From assembly GCA_002305725.1 (NCBI GenBank), contig DBQM01000049.1, forward strand, positions 1 to 32,678: a stretch of DNA of 32,678 bases, written 5' to 3'. Shown piece by piece: positions 8,103-15,944 of this stretch. Numbering within the stretch: the first letter of the stretch is position 1; every line of letters starts with the position of its first letter. The notes beneath the pieces are model-generated. The model saw only the letters and a list, made by a program, of their open reading frames with translations, was not told where the DNA came from and did no database searches. This DNA is from Ruminococcus sp. UBA1394. GTDB lineage: Bacteria > Bacillota > Clostridia > Oscillospirales > Ruminococcaceae. Made by a program: the position numbers and the translations under genes.

Positions 8103-8597
8103 TCAATAATTCAGCTGCATTATATAGTCATCCATAACAAAGCCGCTACCGATATCTGATACCACAGAATCAATCACTTCAAATCCCAAATGTCTGTAAA
8201 TGGATATAGTGTCATCGTTATGCTTATTTACAGTAAGGTATACAGCCTTCAAATTATTTTCAGATGCAAACTGTCTGATATTTTCAAGCATAAGCTTTGA
8301 CAAGCCATTTCCTCGGTATTCAAGCTTTACATAAAGTTTGCTGAGAAACACCCGGTTTCCGTCAATTTTATAGCCGCAGTATCCGGCTTTTTCGCTGCCG
8401 GAAAAAACCATAAAATAGTGCATACCCTCAGAAATCTGCTTTTTTATCGGTTCATAACTCTGAAATTTTTCCAGCATATAATCCACCTGCGCCTGACCTA
8501 TAATCGGAACAAAATGCTGATTCCAGATTTCCTTTGCCAAAGCCTCAATGCATTGAATTTCATCATCTGAAATGACAGGTTTAATTTCGTAATCCAC
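8103..8597 (-). CDS. GNAT family N-acetyltransferase
   Basis: 164 aa, single GNAT domain. The core acetyl-CoA-binding region is visible at about residues 88-115: FLSKLYVKLEYRGNGLSKLM, where R-G-N-G-L matches the Q/RxxGxG/A signature. The C-terminal GNAT part follows, AVYLTVNKHNDDTISIYRHLGFE. The N-terminus (EALAKEIWNQHFVPIIGQAQVDYML) resembles a common Clostridial and Bacillus GNAT subgroup. The start is GTG 8595-8597 with an AGGGGGAC site. Acyl acceptor (small molecule or protein N-terminus) cannot be told from the sequence. It is the middle gene of the operon, 15 nt after the membrane zinc-ribbon gene. Confidence 0.85.
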   Translation of the reverse strand: MDYEIKPVISDDEIQCIEALAKEIWNQHFVPIIGQAQVDYMLEKFQSYEPIKKQISEGMHYFMVFSGSEKAGYCGYKIDGNRVFLSKLYVKLEYRGNGLSKLMLENIRQFASENNLKAVYLTVNKHNDDTISIYRHLGFEVIDSVVSDIGSGFVMDDYIMQLNY

Positions 8598-8612
8598 TTG
8601 TCTGTCCCCCTG

Positions 8613-9713
8613 TCATTTAAGCTTTGTACCGCATCTGCTGCAGAAAGATGCAGTTTCCTTATTTTCAAAAGAGCACTGCGGACAGATATTCTGAATTTCT
8701 GACTTAGTTACATTTTCTGTTACAGACTGTTCAGTCCGGACTGCTGACGGCTCAACCGGTGTGTTAAGCGGAGCAACAGGGATTTCAGTCTTAACCTCTC
8801 CGATAGTTTTCGAGGACTTGTACTTTTTATTTGCAGCCACACCGACAGCCATAATAAAACCGCCCAAAGCAACAAAGACTAAAGATAAAACATAAAATGG
8901 TGTTTTTACAGACGAAAGAATCTGATCTGCCATGTCAATATCAGGAACAAATGTAAAGGTCAGTACTGATGCAAGTACAAGCAGGGACGGAATCAGCACA
9001 GCAATACCATATCTGATCATCATTTTTGATGCACGTCTTTCATTCACCTTGTATACAATCAGCCACTGAATGAAAATAACCGCCATAAACGCAATCAGAA
9101 AAATCACGTTTGCATAGGAGAAAAATGTCTGCACAAGCTTTGTCATGAATGTTGTGTCAAGGACATCTTTTGAAAATTTCTCAAAATCATCAAGCGCGGA
9201 CAGATCTTCTTTCAGTTCTGCTTTGTCCGGTTCAAGAAAACGCAGTCCTGCCTCATTGAAAAGCAGTTCCTGGTTATCATCAATAAGCTTTACTATATCA
9301 TCAGATGTTATGTACGGCAGTTCACCGTCGTCAAGAGCGAAATTCTGGTACGCATTTATCTTTTCAACAAGAAAATCCTTTATAAACGGGTCTTTCAGAA
9401 GATTGTCAACATTCTCCACTGTTATACGCTCGTCTGCAATATACTCATCATAGATATACCGGTCAAGCTTTTTGCCGTTATCCACTTCAATTTCGGCAAG
9501 TTCAACTTCCTCCACCGATTTCACAAGCAGATTTTTGTTTACAACAGTTCTGAGAGAAAGGGTCAATATCAGACATAAAGCCGAAATCATCAGCAGGATA
9601 AAACAGATTACTGTATTAGTCCTTACTCCCCCGTTATTCTTTTTCGGTGCTTTCTGACCGCATACACAGGTTTCATTTGCATAAACCTTTTTACCGCAAT
9701 TTTCACACTGCAT
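8613..9713 (-). CDS. Membrane protein with zinc ribbons at both ends
   Basis: 366 aa. A Cys-rich mini-ribbon starts the protein (C3, C6, C16, C18), followed by a first membrane helix at about 33-54. Residues about 60-195 form a soluble, acidic, helical region with no recognised motif (DNGKKLDRYIYDEYIADERITVENVDNLL). Three more membrane helices follow at about 199-221, 233-256 and 272-294. After a Pro/Thr-rich stretch the protein ends in a classic zinc ribbon with C344, C347, C358 and C361 (CPQC, CSRC). With four helices both ribbons would be on the same, probably cytosolic, side and the acidic domain outside. First gene of the three-gene operon, with a GGAGG site. No specific function is recognisable. 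Confidence 0.75.
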   Translation of the reverse strand: MQCENCGKKVYANETCVCGQKAPKKNNGGVRTNTVICFILLMISALCLILTLSLRTVVNKNLLVKSVEEVELAEIEVDNGKKLDRYIYDEYIADERITVENVDNLLKDPFIKDFLVEKINAYQNFALDDGELPYITSDDIVKLIDDNQELLFNEAGLRFLEPDKAELKEDLSALDDFEKFSKDVLDTTFMTKLVQTFFSYANVIFLIAFMAVIFIQWLIVYKVNERRASKMMIRYGIAVLIPSLLVLASVLTFTFVPDIDMADQILSSVKTPFYVLSLVFVALGGFIMAVGVAANKKYKSSKTIGEVKTEIPVAPLNTPVEPSAVRTEQSVTENVTKSEIQNICPQCSFENKETASFCSRCGTKLK

Positions 9714-9744
9714 GAAACAATTCCTCCATATTAATATTACTTTA

Positions 9745-9773
9745 ATTATAACATTGAATAGAAATTATGTCAA
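9745..9773 (-). promoter_or_regulatory. Consensus sigma-A promoter of the zinc-ribbon/GNAT operon
   Basis: On the minus strand TTGACA (9768-9773), 17 nt, TATAAT (9745-9750): a perfect consensus about 31 nt upstream of the first start codon, implying a very short leader and strong constitutive transcription. Confidence 0.85.
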
Positions 9774-9785
9774 TGTTTTTACAAC

Positions 9786-9810
9786 AAAAAAGGACGGTCG
9801 CCGACCGCCC
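9786..9810 (-). terminator. Terminator after the second pilin gene
   Basis: On the minus strand an 8-bp GC-rich stem, GGGCGGTC (9803-9810) with GACCGTCC (9792-9799), a 3-nt loop, then six T (9786-9791). It lies 7 nt past the pilin stop codon and ends the pilB-pilT-pilin gene row. Confidence 0.8.
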
Positions 9811-9817
9811 CAATGTA

Positions 9818-10360
9818 TTATTTTGGTATACTATTCCATTTTGTTTCAATATCTGCCTTAACATAGCTGTCATAGTCCGTATTGCCGTGACCTCCGCCAC
9901 AGCCGCAGTAGACACCCACATAGTTGTCCGTCTCCGAATCGGAATATACAACATGAGTCACCTTGTAATTTTCAATGACGATTGCCCATTTGCCGTCATT
10001 GAGATGGCTATTCAGAGCGGAAAGTTTTTCAACAAAACGCTCTGCCTCTTTTTGATAGTCACCGTTTGTATCATTAGTTACAAAGCTTAAATTGCCAAAT
10101 ATAAGTATTTTATCGGAAGGACTGCCAAAAAGCAACTTTTTTTTGTCGTCCGTTATCGCCATGTCAATAGCCTGATATTTCTGTGCAACAGTCTGAGCTG
10201 CATCAAAAATTGACTCCGCCTGTTTCTGCGCCGAATTGTATTTCGATTTTGAAACCTGTCTTACCATATTTGGCACAGCAACTGTTGCGAGAATTCCAAT
10301 AATTGCGATAACAACAACAAGTTCAATAAGGGTAAATGCTTTCAATGTATGTTTTTTCAT
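9818..10360 (-). CDS. Type IV pilin-like protein (second pilin) with Cys/Gly tail
   Basis: 180 aa prepilin. The short leader ends KA, then FTLIELVVVIAIIGILA: the prepilin-peptidase site has Ala instead of the usual Gly at -1, and the conserved Glu5 is present. The hydrophobic helix runs to about residue 33, then a soluble domain. Near the end it shares a pattern with the upstream pilin: DGKWAIVIENYKVTHVV...NYVGVY here, DGHWAV...VAAVF..DKYVGMY there. It then adds a Cys/Gly-rich tail, CGCGGGHGN, which could form a disulfide or bind metal. The start ATG at 10358-10360 has AAGGGGAC upstream. Between it and the first pilin lie a terminator and an inverted repeat, so it is probably less expressed. 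Pilin is sure; role as major or minor subunit is open. Confidence 0.85.
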   Translation of the reverse strand: MKKHTLKAFTLIELVVVIAIIGILATVAVPNMVRQVSKSKYNSAQKQAESIFDAAQTVAQKYQAIDMAITDDKKKLLFGSPSDKILIFGNLSFVTNDTNGDYQKEAERFVEKLSALNSHLNDGKWAIVIENYKVTHVVYSDSETDNYVGVYCGCGGGHGNTDYDSYVKADIETKWNSIPK

Positions 10361-10385
10361 TTAATGTCCCCTTTTATGCAATTTT

Positions 10386-10471
10386 TGTAGGGGACGGCGC
10401 CCTCGACGTCCCGCATTTTAAATGTTAATGAACTGGTTACACACGGGACGTCGTAGGCGCCGTCCCCTACA
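10386..10471. repeat. Intergenic inverted repeat with 28-nt arms between the two pilin genes
   Basis: The left arm is 10386-10413 and the right arm 10444-10471; they are reverse complements with two mismatches out of 28. Both ends read TGTAGGGGACGGCGCC outward, and the inner part is GACGTCCCG. The 30-nt spacer is AT-rich. As RNA it would form a long, very stable stem. Repeats with TGTAGGGG ends are familiar in intergenic regions of Clostridia, so this is likely a dispersed REP/MITE-type element. Its GC content contrasts sharply with the flanks. Confidence 0.75.
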
Positions 10472-10481
10472 GATTTAATGC

Positions 10482-10514
10482 AAATAAGGTTCCCGAAAAA
10501 CAGGAACCTTATTT
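10482..10514. terminator. Terminator hairpin after the first pilin gene
   Basis: A perfect 12-bp stem, AAATAAGGTTCC (10482-10493) with GGAACCTTATTT (10503-10514), and a 9-nt loop. On the minus strand the 3' side ends in TTT only, so the terminator may be leaky. It lies 35 nt after the first pilin stop codon and would reduce transcription into the second pilin gene. Confidence 0.65.
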
Positions 10515-10549
10515 AGAATTTATTTCAGGAAGGGAAAACTTGAAAATTA

Positions 10550-11095
10550 TTACGAACCTGATGTACCACCCTTGGCAGTTGCTAATAAAGCTTCAGCAGC
10601 TGCAGCGTTTGCAAGTGCTGCACTCTGTGCATCTGTAGCTTTATTAGGATACATACCCACATATTTGTCTTTACCAAAAACAGCAGCTACAACTTCACCA
10701 TTAGCTCCAAACTCAACAGCCCAGTGACCATCTTCCAAATCCGGAAGAGCAGCTACTAAAGCATCTTCAAAAGGAGTAGCAGTTCCTCCCTCACCTTCTC
10801 CTTCTTCTGCTTTATATTTTGTACCACTAGCAAATGAAGCTGTTGTTCCGTTAGCTTCAAGTTCAGCAGCTACAATTGCAGCCTGTTCTGCAAGTTTTGC
10901 AGCTGAATCGTTTGCTGCAGCAATCTTTGAATCCTTAACCTTACCAAAAAGTGTAGGAACAAGAATTGTAGCCAGTACACCGATAATCGCAATTACAACG
11001 ATAAGTTCAACAAGGGTGAAACCTTTAACATTTTTCTTCTTACCAATTTTAGCAGCTTTCAGTGAATAGTTTTTAATTTTGTTCAGTTTTTTCAT
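10550..11095 (-). CDS. pilA: Type IV pilin (probable major pilin)
   Basis: 181 aa prepilin. A long basic leader of 24 residues ends in KG and is followed by FTLVELIVVIAIIGVLATILVPTLF: canonical Gly(-1), Phe(+1) and Glu(+5). The mature domain is rich in Ala, Glu and Gly with an acidic stretch (EEGEGEGGTATPFEDAL), and then the DGHWAV...DKYVGMY pattern shared with the second pilin. It has no cysteine in the mature part. It has its own promoter (11184-11212) with an AGGAGG site, which is what one expects of the most abundant subunit. Pilus assembly would use PilB, PilC and the PilM-N-O parts encoded nearby, after PilD processing. Pilin is certain; major-subunit status is inferred from its promoter. 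Confidence 0.9.
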   Translation of the reverse strand: MKKLNKIKNYSLKAAKIGKKKNVKGFTLVELIVVIAIIGVLATILVPTLFGKVKDSKIAAANDSAAKLAEQAAIVAAELEANGTTASFASGTKYKAEEGEGEGGTATPFEDALVAALPDLEDGHWAVEFGANGEVVAAVFGKDKYVGMYPNKATDAQSAALANAAAAEALLATAKGGTSGS

Positions 11096-11183
11096 AAATA
11101 AAACCTCCTAAGTGAATTATAAAAAATTCGTAAAATTATTAAGAGAATTTCTGACGTCGTATGTATCTCTTTGGTATGTATAT

Positions 11184-11212
11184 ATAATACCATAGGCAAA
11201 TTCAATTGTCAA
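11184..11212 (-). promoter_or_regulatory. Sigma-A promoter of the first pilin gene
   Basis: On the minus strand TTGACA (11207-11212), 17 nt, TATTAT (11184-11189), giving a leader of roughly 80 nt ahead of an AGGAGG ribosome binding site (11103-11108). It separates pilin expression from that of pilB-pilT upstream. Confidence 0.8.
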
Positions 11213-11314
11213 TAGATTTGAAAATCTTCTACACATAGGGCGTCGAAAACGTTTTATTTTTTTATTTTTTCGTCAATTTATACAAAAGTTATCAGATAAA
11301 CGCACAACCATGCA

Positions 11315-12379
11315 CTATCTTGCATTAAGAAATCGGTAAAATTCCTGTTTATCGTGGCATTTTTCAAGAGCGTGTTCTTCTTTGATAATACCCCTCTTTG
11401 TAAGCCTTGCAAGTTCCTGGTCAAGACTCTGCATTCCGCTTTGTTTTCCGGTCTGGATAGCCGACTGGATAAGGTGAACCTTGTTATCTCTTATCATTGC
11501 GGCGCAGGCGTCGGTTACATTGAGAATTTCCTGTGCGGCAATTCTGCCCTTGCCGTCAGCTGTCGGAATAAGTGTCTGGGAAATTACAGCAACAAGAACG
11601 TTTGCCAGCTGTGCCCTTATCTGCTGCTGCTGATGCTCCGGATAAACGTCGATAATACGGTTGATTGTGTCGGACGCACTTGTTGTATGCAGGGTCGAGA
11701 ATACAAGGTGTCCCGTTTCAGCAGCTGTAACGGCGGCTGAGATTGTTTCAAAGTCACGCATTTCTCCTACGAGGATAACGTCAGGGTCCTCACGGAGAGC
11801 GGCTCTGAGGGCGGCGGCGAAGTCGGGGACGTCCATTCCCACCTCACGCTGATTGACCATACAGCACTTATGCTCGTGCATATACTCGATAGGATCCTCA
11901 ACTGTTATTATATGCGCACTTCTGTGAGTGTTGACATAATCTATCATGCCGGCAAGAGTTGTTGATTTACCGGAACCTGTAGGACCTGTTACAAGAATAA
12001 GACCTCTCGGACGCATACAGAATTCCGAAAGAATCTGCGGAAGCTTCAGATCCTCAAGAGTTGGGATATCGTTTCTGAGAAGACGTATGGCAATAGCAAG
12101 GTTTCCACGCTGAAAGTATACGTTTACTCTGTGACGGAATCCGCTTTCTGTAACGTATGAGAAGTCTGTGTCAATGTTCTGGGCAATACTCGCTTTCTGT
12201 GCATCATTGGTCATCTGTTTCATAATGTCCATTATGACGTCATTTGTCAGAACAGGATAACCGGACATCTGCTTTAGCGAACCGTGCAGACGAACGACCG
12301 GGGGAATTTCAGTTGTGAAGTGAAGGTCAGAACAGCCGAGTGCTCTTGCCTCGTCAAGAATTTTGTTGATACTAATCAT
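11315..12379 (-). CDS. pilT: Type IV pilus retraction ATPase PilT
   Basis: 354 aa, the usual PilT length. Hexameric ATPase at the inner face of the membrane that disassembles the pilus and powers twitching. Visible motifs: PilT-type N-terminus (ALGCSDLHFTTEIPPVVRLHG), Walker A GPTGSGKST at 132-140, Asp box TVEDPIEY near 159-166, Walker B DVILVGE at 200-206 and the His box HLVFSTLHTT from 224. It lacks the N-terminal extension and the tetracysteine motif of PilB. The AIRLL motif is present near residue 97. It starts 10 nt after the pilB stop with AAGGAGG overlapping that stop, so pilB and pilT are cotranscribed. A retraction ATPase means the pili are probably dynamic rather than fixed. Confidence 0.95.
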   Translation of the reverse strand: MISINKILDEARALGCSDLHFTTEIPPVVRLHGSLKQMSGYPVLTNDVIMDIMKQMTNDAQKASIAQNIDTDFSYVTESGFRHRVNVYFQRGNLAIAIRLLRNDIPTLEDLKLPQILSEFCMRPRGLILVTGPTGSGKSTTLAGMIDYVNTHRSAHIITVEDPIEYMHEHKCCMVNQREVGMDVPDFAAALRAALREDPDVILVGEMRDFETISAAVTAAETGHLVFSTLHTTSASDTINRIIDVYPEHQQQQIRAQLANVLVAVISQTLIPTADGKGRIAAQEILNVTDACAAMIRDNKVHLIQSAIQTGKQSGMQSLDQELARLTKRGIIKEEHALEKCHDKQEFYRFLNAR

Positions 12380-12389
12380 TTTTTCCTCC

Positions 12390-14060
12390 TTAAATTGCGT
12401 ATGTTACTCTTACAAGTTCATCAATTGTAGTTGTACCATGCTGGACAAGAACTGATACGTTGTCACGCAAAAGTTTTGTACCGTGAGTCTTAGCCGCCTT
12501 TTCAAGCTGGTCTTTGTTAGCGCCGTTTACAATCATCTCTGAAATATCATTTGTACAGTGAATTATCTCATGAATAGCGGTTCTTCCCTTATAGCCTGTG
12601 TTATTGCATTCAGGACAGCCGCATGCCTCATAAATCTGGATAGAGTTTTCAATACCCATAAGCTCGTTTTCTTCGGGTGTTGACATTCTCATCTTTTTAC
12701 ATTTAGGGCAGAGAACTTTTACAAGTCGCTGTGCAACAACACCGATGAGTGAGGACGCAACCATGTATGACGGTACGCCCATGTCAACAAGACGGGTGAT
12801 AGTCGAAGCGGCATCGTTGGTATGGAGTGTTGAAAGTACAAGGTGTCCGGTGATAGCGGCTCTGATACCGATTTCGGCAGTTTCTGCGTCACGCATCTCA
12901 CCGATCATTACTATATCCGGGTCCTGACGGAGAATTGAACGGAGCGCTGCCGCAAAGGTCATGCCGGCTTTTGAATTTACCTGAACCTGGTTTATTCCGT
13001 CAATATTCTTTTCGACAGGGTCCTCAACGGTGATTACATTTACATTCGGCTTTGCAATTTCCCCAAGCGCCGCATAAAGAGTTGTGGTTTTACCGGAACC
13101 GGTAGGACCTGTTACAAGTATAACGCCGTGAGGACATTTAAGCATTTTCTCGAACATTCCGTAGTTGTAATCGGTCATGCCCAGGTCTGTGATTTTTCGC
13201 AGAGAAATAGAACCGTTTGAAAGAATACGGATAACTATCTTTTCGCCGTTTACTGTAGGAAGTGACGAAACACGGACGTCAAGGGTAACGCCGTCTACTA
13301 CCTGTGTGAAACGGCCGTCCTGCGGGATACGCTTTTCAGCAATATTCATGCCGCTTATAAGCTTTAAACGGGTCGCAAGGGAATTGTGGACAACGTTTGA
13401 AACGTTCATCAGTTCAACAAGGTCGCCGTTTACACGGACACGGATTCTTGTATACTTTTTAAACGGCTCAATATGTATATCAGTAGCGTCAGCACGGAAA
13501 CCGTTTTCAACAATTGTAGTTGCAAGCTTTACGATAGGCGCACTTTCAATCCGTTCCTTTGAACCATCGTCAACATGTTCCTCAGCGCTGTGCTGTGAAA
13601 CGTCCTCCATAACGCTGTCAACGCTCTGTTTCTGATAGGTTTTTCCGATAGCCTTGTTTATTGCAGTCTTTGTCGCAAGAACAGGTATCGTGTCCATACC
13701 TGTGGATATTTTAATGTCTTCAAGAATGTTAAAGTTGATAGGGTCGTCCATTGCAACCGTAAGACGCTTTCCCTGTATGCTTATACCAATTACTGTGTGC
13801 TTTTTGGCAAGCGCTTCGGGTATCTTGCTTGCTGCTTCCTCATCTATTTTCATGTTGGATAAATCCACAAAAGGTACTTTCAGCTTGCTTGAAAGCGCCT
13901 GTGCAAACTTTACCTCTGACAACATACCCAGTTCTATGATAACCTCGCCGAATCTCTTTGTCCCCTGGGATTCTTTCTGTGCCTGCAGGGCTTTCATAAG
14001 CTGTTCTTCGGTGATAAGTCCCTTTGAAACAAGATAATCACCAATTCTGAGATTTTTCAT
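12390..14060 (-). CDS. pilB: Type IV pilus extension ATPase PilB
   Basis: 556 aa. Motor ATPase that drives pilin polymerisation. The N-terminus carries two tandem 24-residue MshEN-type motifs, RIGDYLVSKGLI...QLMKAL from residue 5 and RFGEVIIELGML...KFAQAL from residue 36, the pattern known to bind cyclic di-GMP in MshE and some PilB proteins. The catalytic core has Walker A GPTGSGKTT at 318-326, Asp box TVEDPVE, Walker B DIVMIGE at 382-388 and His box HLVLSTLHTND. The zinc-type tetracysteine of extension ATPases is at C451, C454, C482 and C485. First gene of the pilB-pilT pair and divergent from pilD, with a GGAGG site. Confidence 0.95.
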   Translation of the reverse strand: MKNLRIGDYLVSKGLITEEQLMKALQAQKESQGTKRFGEVIIELGMLSEVKFAQALSSKLKVPFVDLSNMKIDEEAASKIPEALAKKHTVIGISIQGKRLTVAMDDPINFNILEDIKISTGMDTIPVLATKTAINKAIGKTYQKQSVDSVMEDVSQHSAEEHVDDGSKERIESAPIVKLATTIVENGFRADATDIHIEPFKKYTRIRVRVNGDLVELMNVSNVVHNSLATRLKLISGMNIAEKRIPQDGRFTQVVDGVTLDVRVSSLPTVNGEKIVIRILSNGSISLRKITDLGMTDYNYGMFEKMLKCPHGVILVTGPTGSGKTTTLYAALGEIAKPNVNVITVEDPVEKNIDGINQVQVNSKAGMTFAAALRSILRQDPDIVMIGEMRDAETAEIGIRAAITGHLVLSTLHTNDAASTITRLVDMGVPSYMVASSLIGVVAQRLVKVLCPKCKKMRMSTPEENELMGIENSIQIYEACGCPECNNTGYKGRTAIHEIIHCTNDISEMIVNGANKDQLEKAAKTHGTKLLRDNVSVLVQHGTTTIDELVRVTYAI

Positions 14061-14085
14061 TTATAACCTCCGGAATAAAATAAAC

Positions 14086-14114
14086 TTGTAATTATAATCA
14101 TAATGTGTTAAAAT
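14086..14114 (+). promoter_or_regulatory. Probable promoter of pilD in the pilB-pilD divergent gap
   Basis: TTGTAA (14086-14091), 17 nt, TAAAAT (14109-14114), followed by CGGAGGG just before the start codon. The 90-bp gap must also hold the pilB promoter; TATAAT-like boxes exist on the minus strand, but I could not assign a convincing -35. Confidence 0.55.
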
Positions 14115-14150
14115 AAATATATACAATATAACAATAACATCGGAGGGTAA

Positions 14151-14975
14151 ATGATGTCCGACACACTTTTAGGTCTTGAATATTTAGACACAAGCTTTTA
14201 TATTATATTCTATACAATTATTTTTGTATTCGGTATATGCATCGGCAGCTTTTTAAATGTTGTTATCTGCCGTCTTCCCAAAGGAGAATCACTAATCAAA
14301 AATTCGTCCCATTGCGTCAGCTGTGGGGAGAAAATAAAATCATATGACCTTATACCGTTATTCAGCTGGATTTTTCTGAGAGGAAGATGCCGCAGCTGCA
14401 AAGCAAAGATCTCTGCAAGATATCCGGCTGTTGAGCTTTTGAACGCTCTTATATATATTATAACCTTTATGGTCATGGATTTCAATGTCAAATCCATAAT
14501 TTTATGCATTTTCTTTTCAGTTCTTATCGTTATCGGCTTTATTGATTTTGATACTCTTGAAATTGACCTCAGACTTCTGGCAGCAATAACAATTCTTGCC
14601 GTCCTGTCCGCAATATTTACTGACAGTCTAACAATTTTACAGCGAATTGCAGGCGGACTGCTTATAAGCGTACCATTTTTCCTTATCGGTGAAATTTCCG
14701 CAGAAATAATACAGAAAAACACCGGTGAAAGAATTAGAGGAATTGAACTTGGGGACACGCTCCTTATGGCATCTTCCGGACTTCTCATAGGCAACAAGGC
14801 AATTGTGATATCCGCCTTTTTCGGTATCATTACCGCAGCAATCGGCGGACTTATCCAGAAAAAGCTTAACGGCGAATCCAAATTCGCTTTCGGGCCTTAT
14901 CTTTCAATAGGTCTGTTTATTGGCACTCTCTGGGGAAATCAGTTGGTTGACTGGTGGTTAAATATGTTTATATAA
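14151..14975 (+). CDS. pilD: Prepilin peptidase / N-methyltransferase PilD
   Basis: 274 aa membrane aspartic protease that removes the basic leader of prepilins and methylates the new N-terminus. Hydrophobic helix 1 (17-40) ends in GSFLNVVICRLPKGES, the family's N-terminal signature. The cytosolic zinc loop has C55, C58, C80 and C83 (CVSC, CRSC), so the methyltransferase part is intact. The catalytic aspartates are Asp132 (GFIDFD) and Asp202 (ELGDTLLMAS); the second site reads L-G-D rather than the usual GxGD...K. About seven further hydrophobic segments follow. Two in-frame ATGs (14151 and 14154) are possible; CGGAGGG lies 4 nt before the first. It is the only plus-strand gene inside the pilus locus and should process the five prepilin-like proteins encoded here. 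Confidence 0.93.
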   Translation: MMSDTLLGLEYLDTSFYIIFYTIIFVFGICIGSFLNVVICRLPKGESLIKNSSHCVSCGEKIKSYDLIPLFSWIFLRGRCRSCKAKISARYPAVELLNALIYIITFMVMDFNVKSIILCIFFSVLIVIGFIDFDTLEIDLRLLAAITILAVLSAIFTDSLTILQRIAGGLLISVPFFLIGEISAEIIQKNTGERIRGIELGDTLLMASSGLLIGNKAIVISAFFGIITAAIGGLIQKKLNGESKFAFGPYLSIGLFIGTLWGNQLVDWWLNMFI

Positions 14976-14980
14976 GGCTT

Positions 14981-15012
14981 TCAGGCAGTTCTTGCGGACT
15001 GCCTGATTTTTT
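14981..15012 (+). terminator. Rho-independent terminator of pilD
   Basis: Stem TCAGGCAGT (14981-14989) with ACTGCCTGA (14998-15006), 8-nt loop, then six T (15007-15012). It overlaps the stop codon of the convergent minor pilin gene by two bases and shows a T tract on the plus strand only. Confidence 0.8.
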
Positions 15013-15934
15013 ATGGAATTATGATTTCAGGGATAGTGTAGATGATGTAGGTGTTGCCATTTTTAAAAAAATCATCATTATCAGTTCCGTCAGGATTTTT
15101 TTCATCAATTGAAAAGTTTTTATAAGCAGAAGCTGAACGTACCGAACCTTCTTTTGACAAATCTTTATTCCCCCACTGATCAGTAATTGAATCTTCAGAG
15201 TAACCTTCTTTAACAGCCATCGTCGAACGCTGATTAATATTAAAAAAAGTAAGACCTATTTTTTTCTCCTGATTCAGCTTTCTTATTTTGCCGTCATCCT
15301 CTTTGGTGACACCGCTATATTCAATATTCATTTTTATAGTCATATTTGGCGGTGTTAAATCCCAGCCATCGTCATCAATACTGAATATGTAATCATCATA
15401 AAATTCTCTATTAATAGAAGTGCTTTCAATAAAATTATTACTTACACTACCATTTGATTTATATTCAAATTTATAAGTATAAATTGTAACAAATCCATCA
15501 TTAGCAATTTCCATAACATTTACCTTTTTTCCGTCACACTCAGCCGAATCATCATAATAATATTTACTAAAAAATTCTAACGGTTTTGCATTAGTATAAG
15601 TTTTCTCATAAGTATTAGTAGATTCATTGTAAGTAAGAACAGGTAAAATATCAGTTATTTCTGTATTAAGCATTTTATCAACCATTTTATCTCCGCTTAC
15701 ACCGGTTAAGTCATAACCATGATACACATTAACCCTGTCCGCATATTTCAGATTATCCTGAATATACCTTGAAATATTATCAATATCAGCGCTTGCACCC
15801 TCCTGGGAAGCTGTTTTGTTAAAAAGCTGCATAGCCGGTCTTATCATTGCCATTGCCCCAACTGCAATAACGGAAAAAATCGCCATTACTATAACAAGTT
15901 CCAGAAGAGTAAAGCCTTTAAGTTTCTTTTTCAT
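15011..15934 (-). CDS. Minor pilin, PilW/PulJ-like
   Basis: 307 aa when started at ATG 15932-15934. This start leaves 7 nt after AGGGG; two ATGs further upstream in frame would overlap the preceding gene or sit against the ribosome binding site. The leader MKKKLKG is followed by FTLLELVIVMAIFSVIAVGAMAMI with Glu5, a canonical prepilin start. The following region (LFNKTASQEGASADIDNISRYIQDNLKYADRVNVY) is typical of the PilW/GspJ group: a helix, then the first strand of a large soluble domain. The mature domain is Asp/Asn/Lys/Tyr-rich with few cysteines. It is the last gene of the pilC operon, 10 nt after the preceding minor pilin. PilW/J-type minor pilins help initiate pili and sit at the tip in other systems; that role is inferred here. 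Confidence 0.8.
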   Translation of the reverse strand: MKKKLKGFTLLELVIVMAIFSVIAVGAMAMIRPAMQLFNKTASQEGASADIDNISRYIQDNLKYADRVNVYHGYDLTGVSGDKMVDKMLNTEITDILPVLTYNESTNTYEKTYTNAKPLEFFSKYYYDDSAECDGKKVNVMEIANDGFVTIYTYKFEYKSNGSVSNNFIESTSINREFYDDYIFSIDDDGWDLTPPNMTIKMNIEYSGVTKEDDGKIRKLNQEKKIGLTFFNINQRSTMAVKEGYSEDSITDQWGNKDLSKEGSVRSASAYKNFSIDEKNPDGTDNDDFFKNGNTYIIYTIPEIIIP

Positions 15935-15944
15935 AATCATGCCC

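Noticed and set aside
14210..14881. 223-aa frame on the minus strand opposite pilD
   Set aside because: Antisense shadow of a well-recognised prepilin peptidase; no ribosome binding site or domain.
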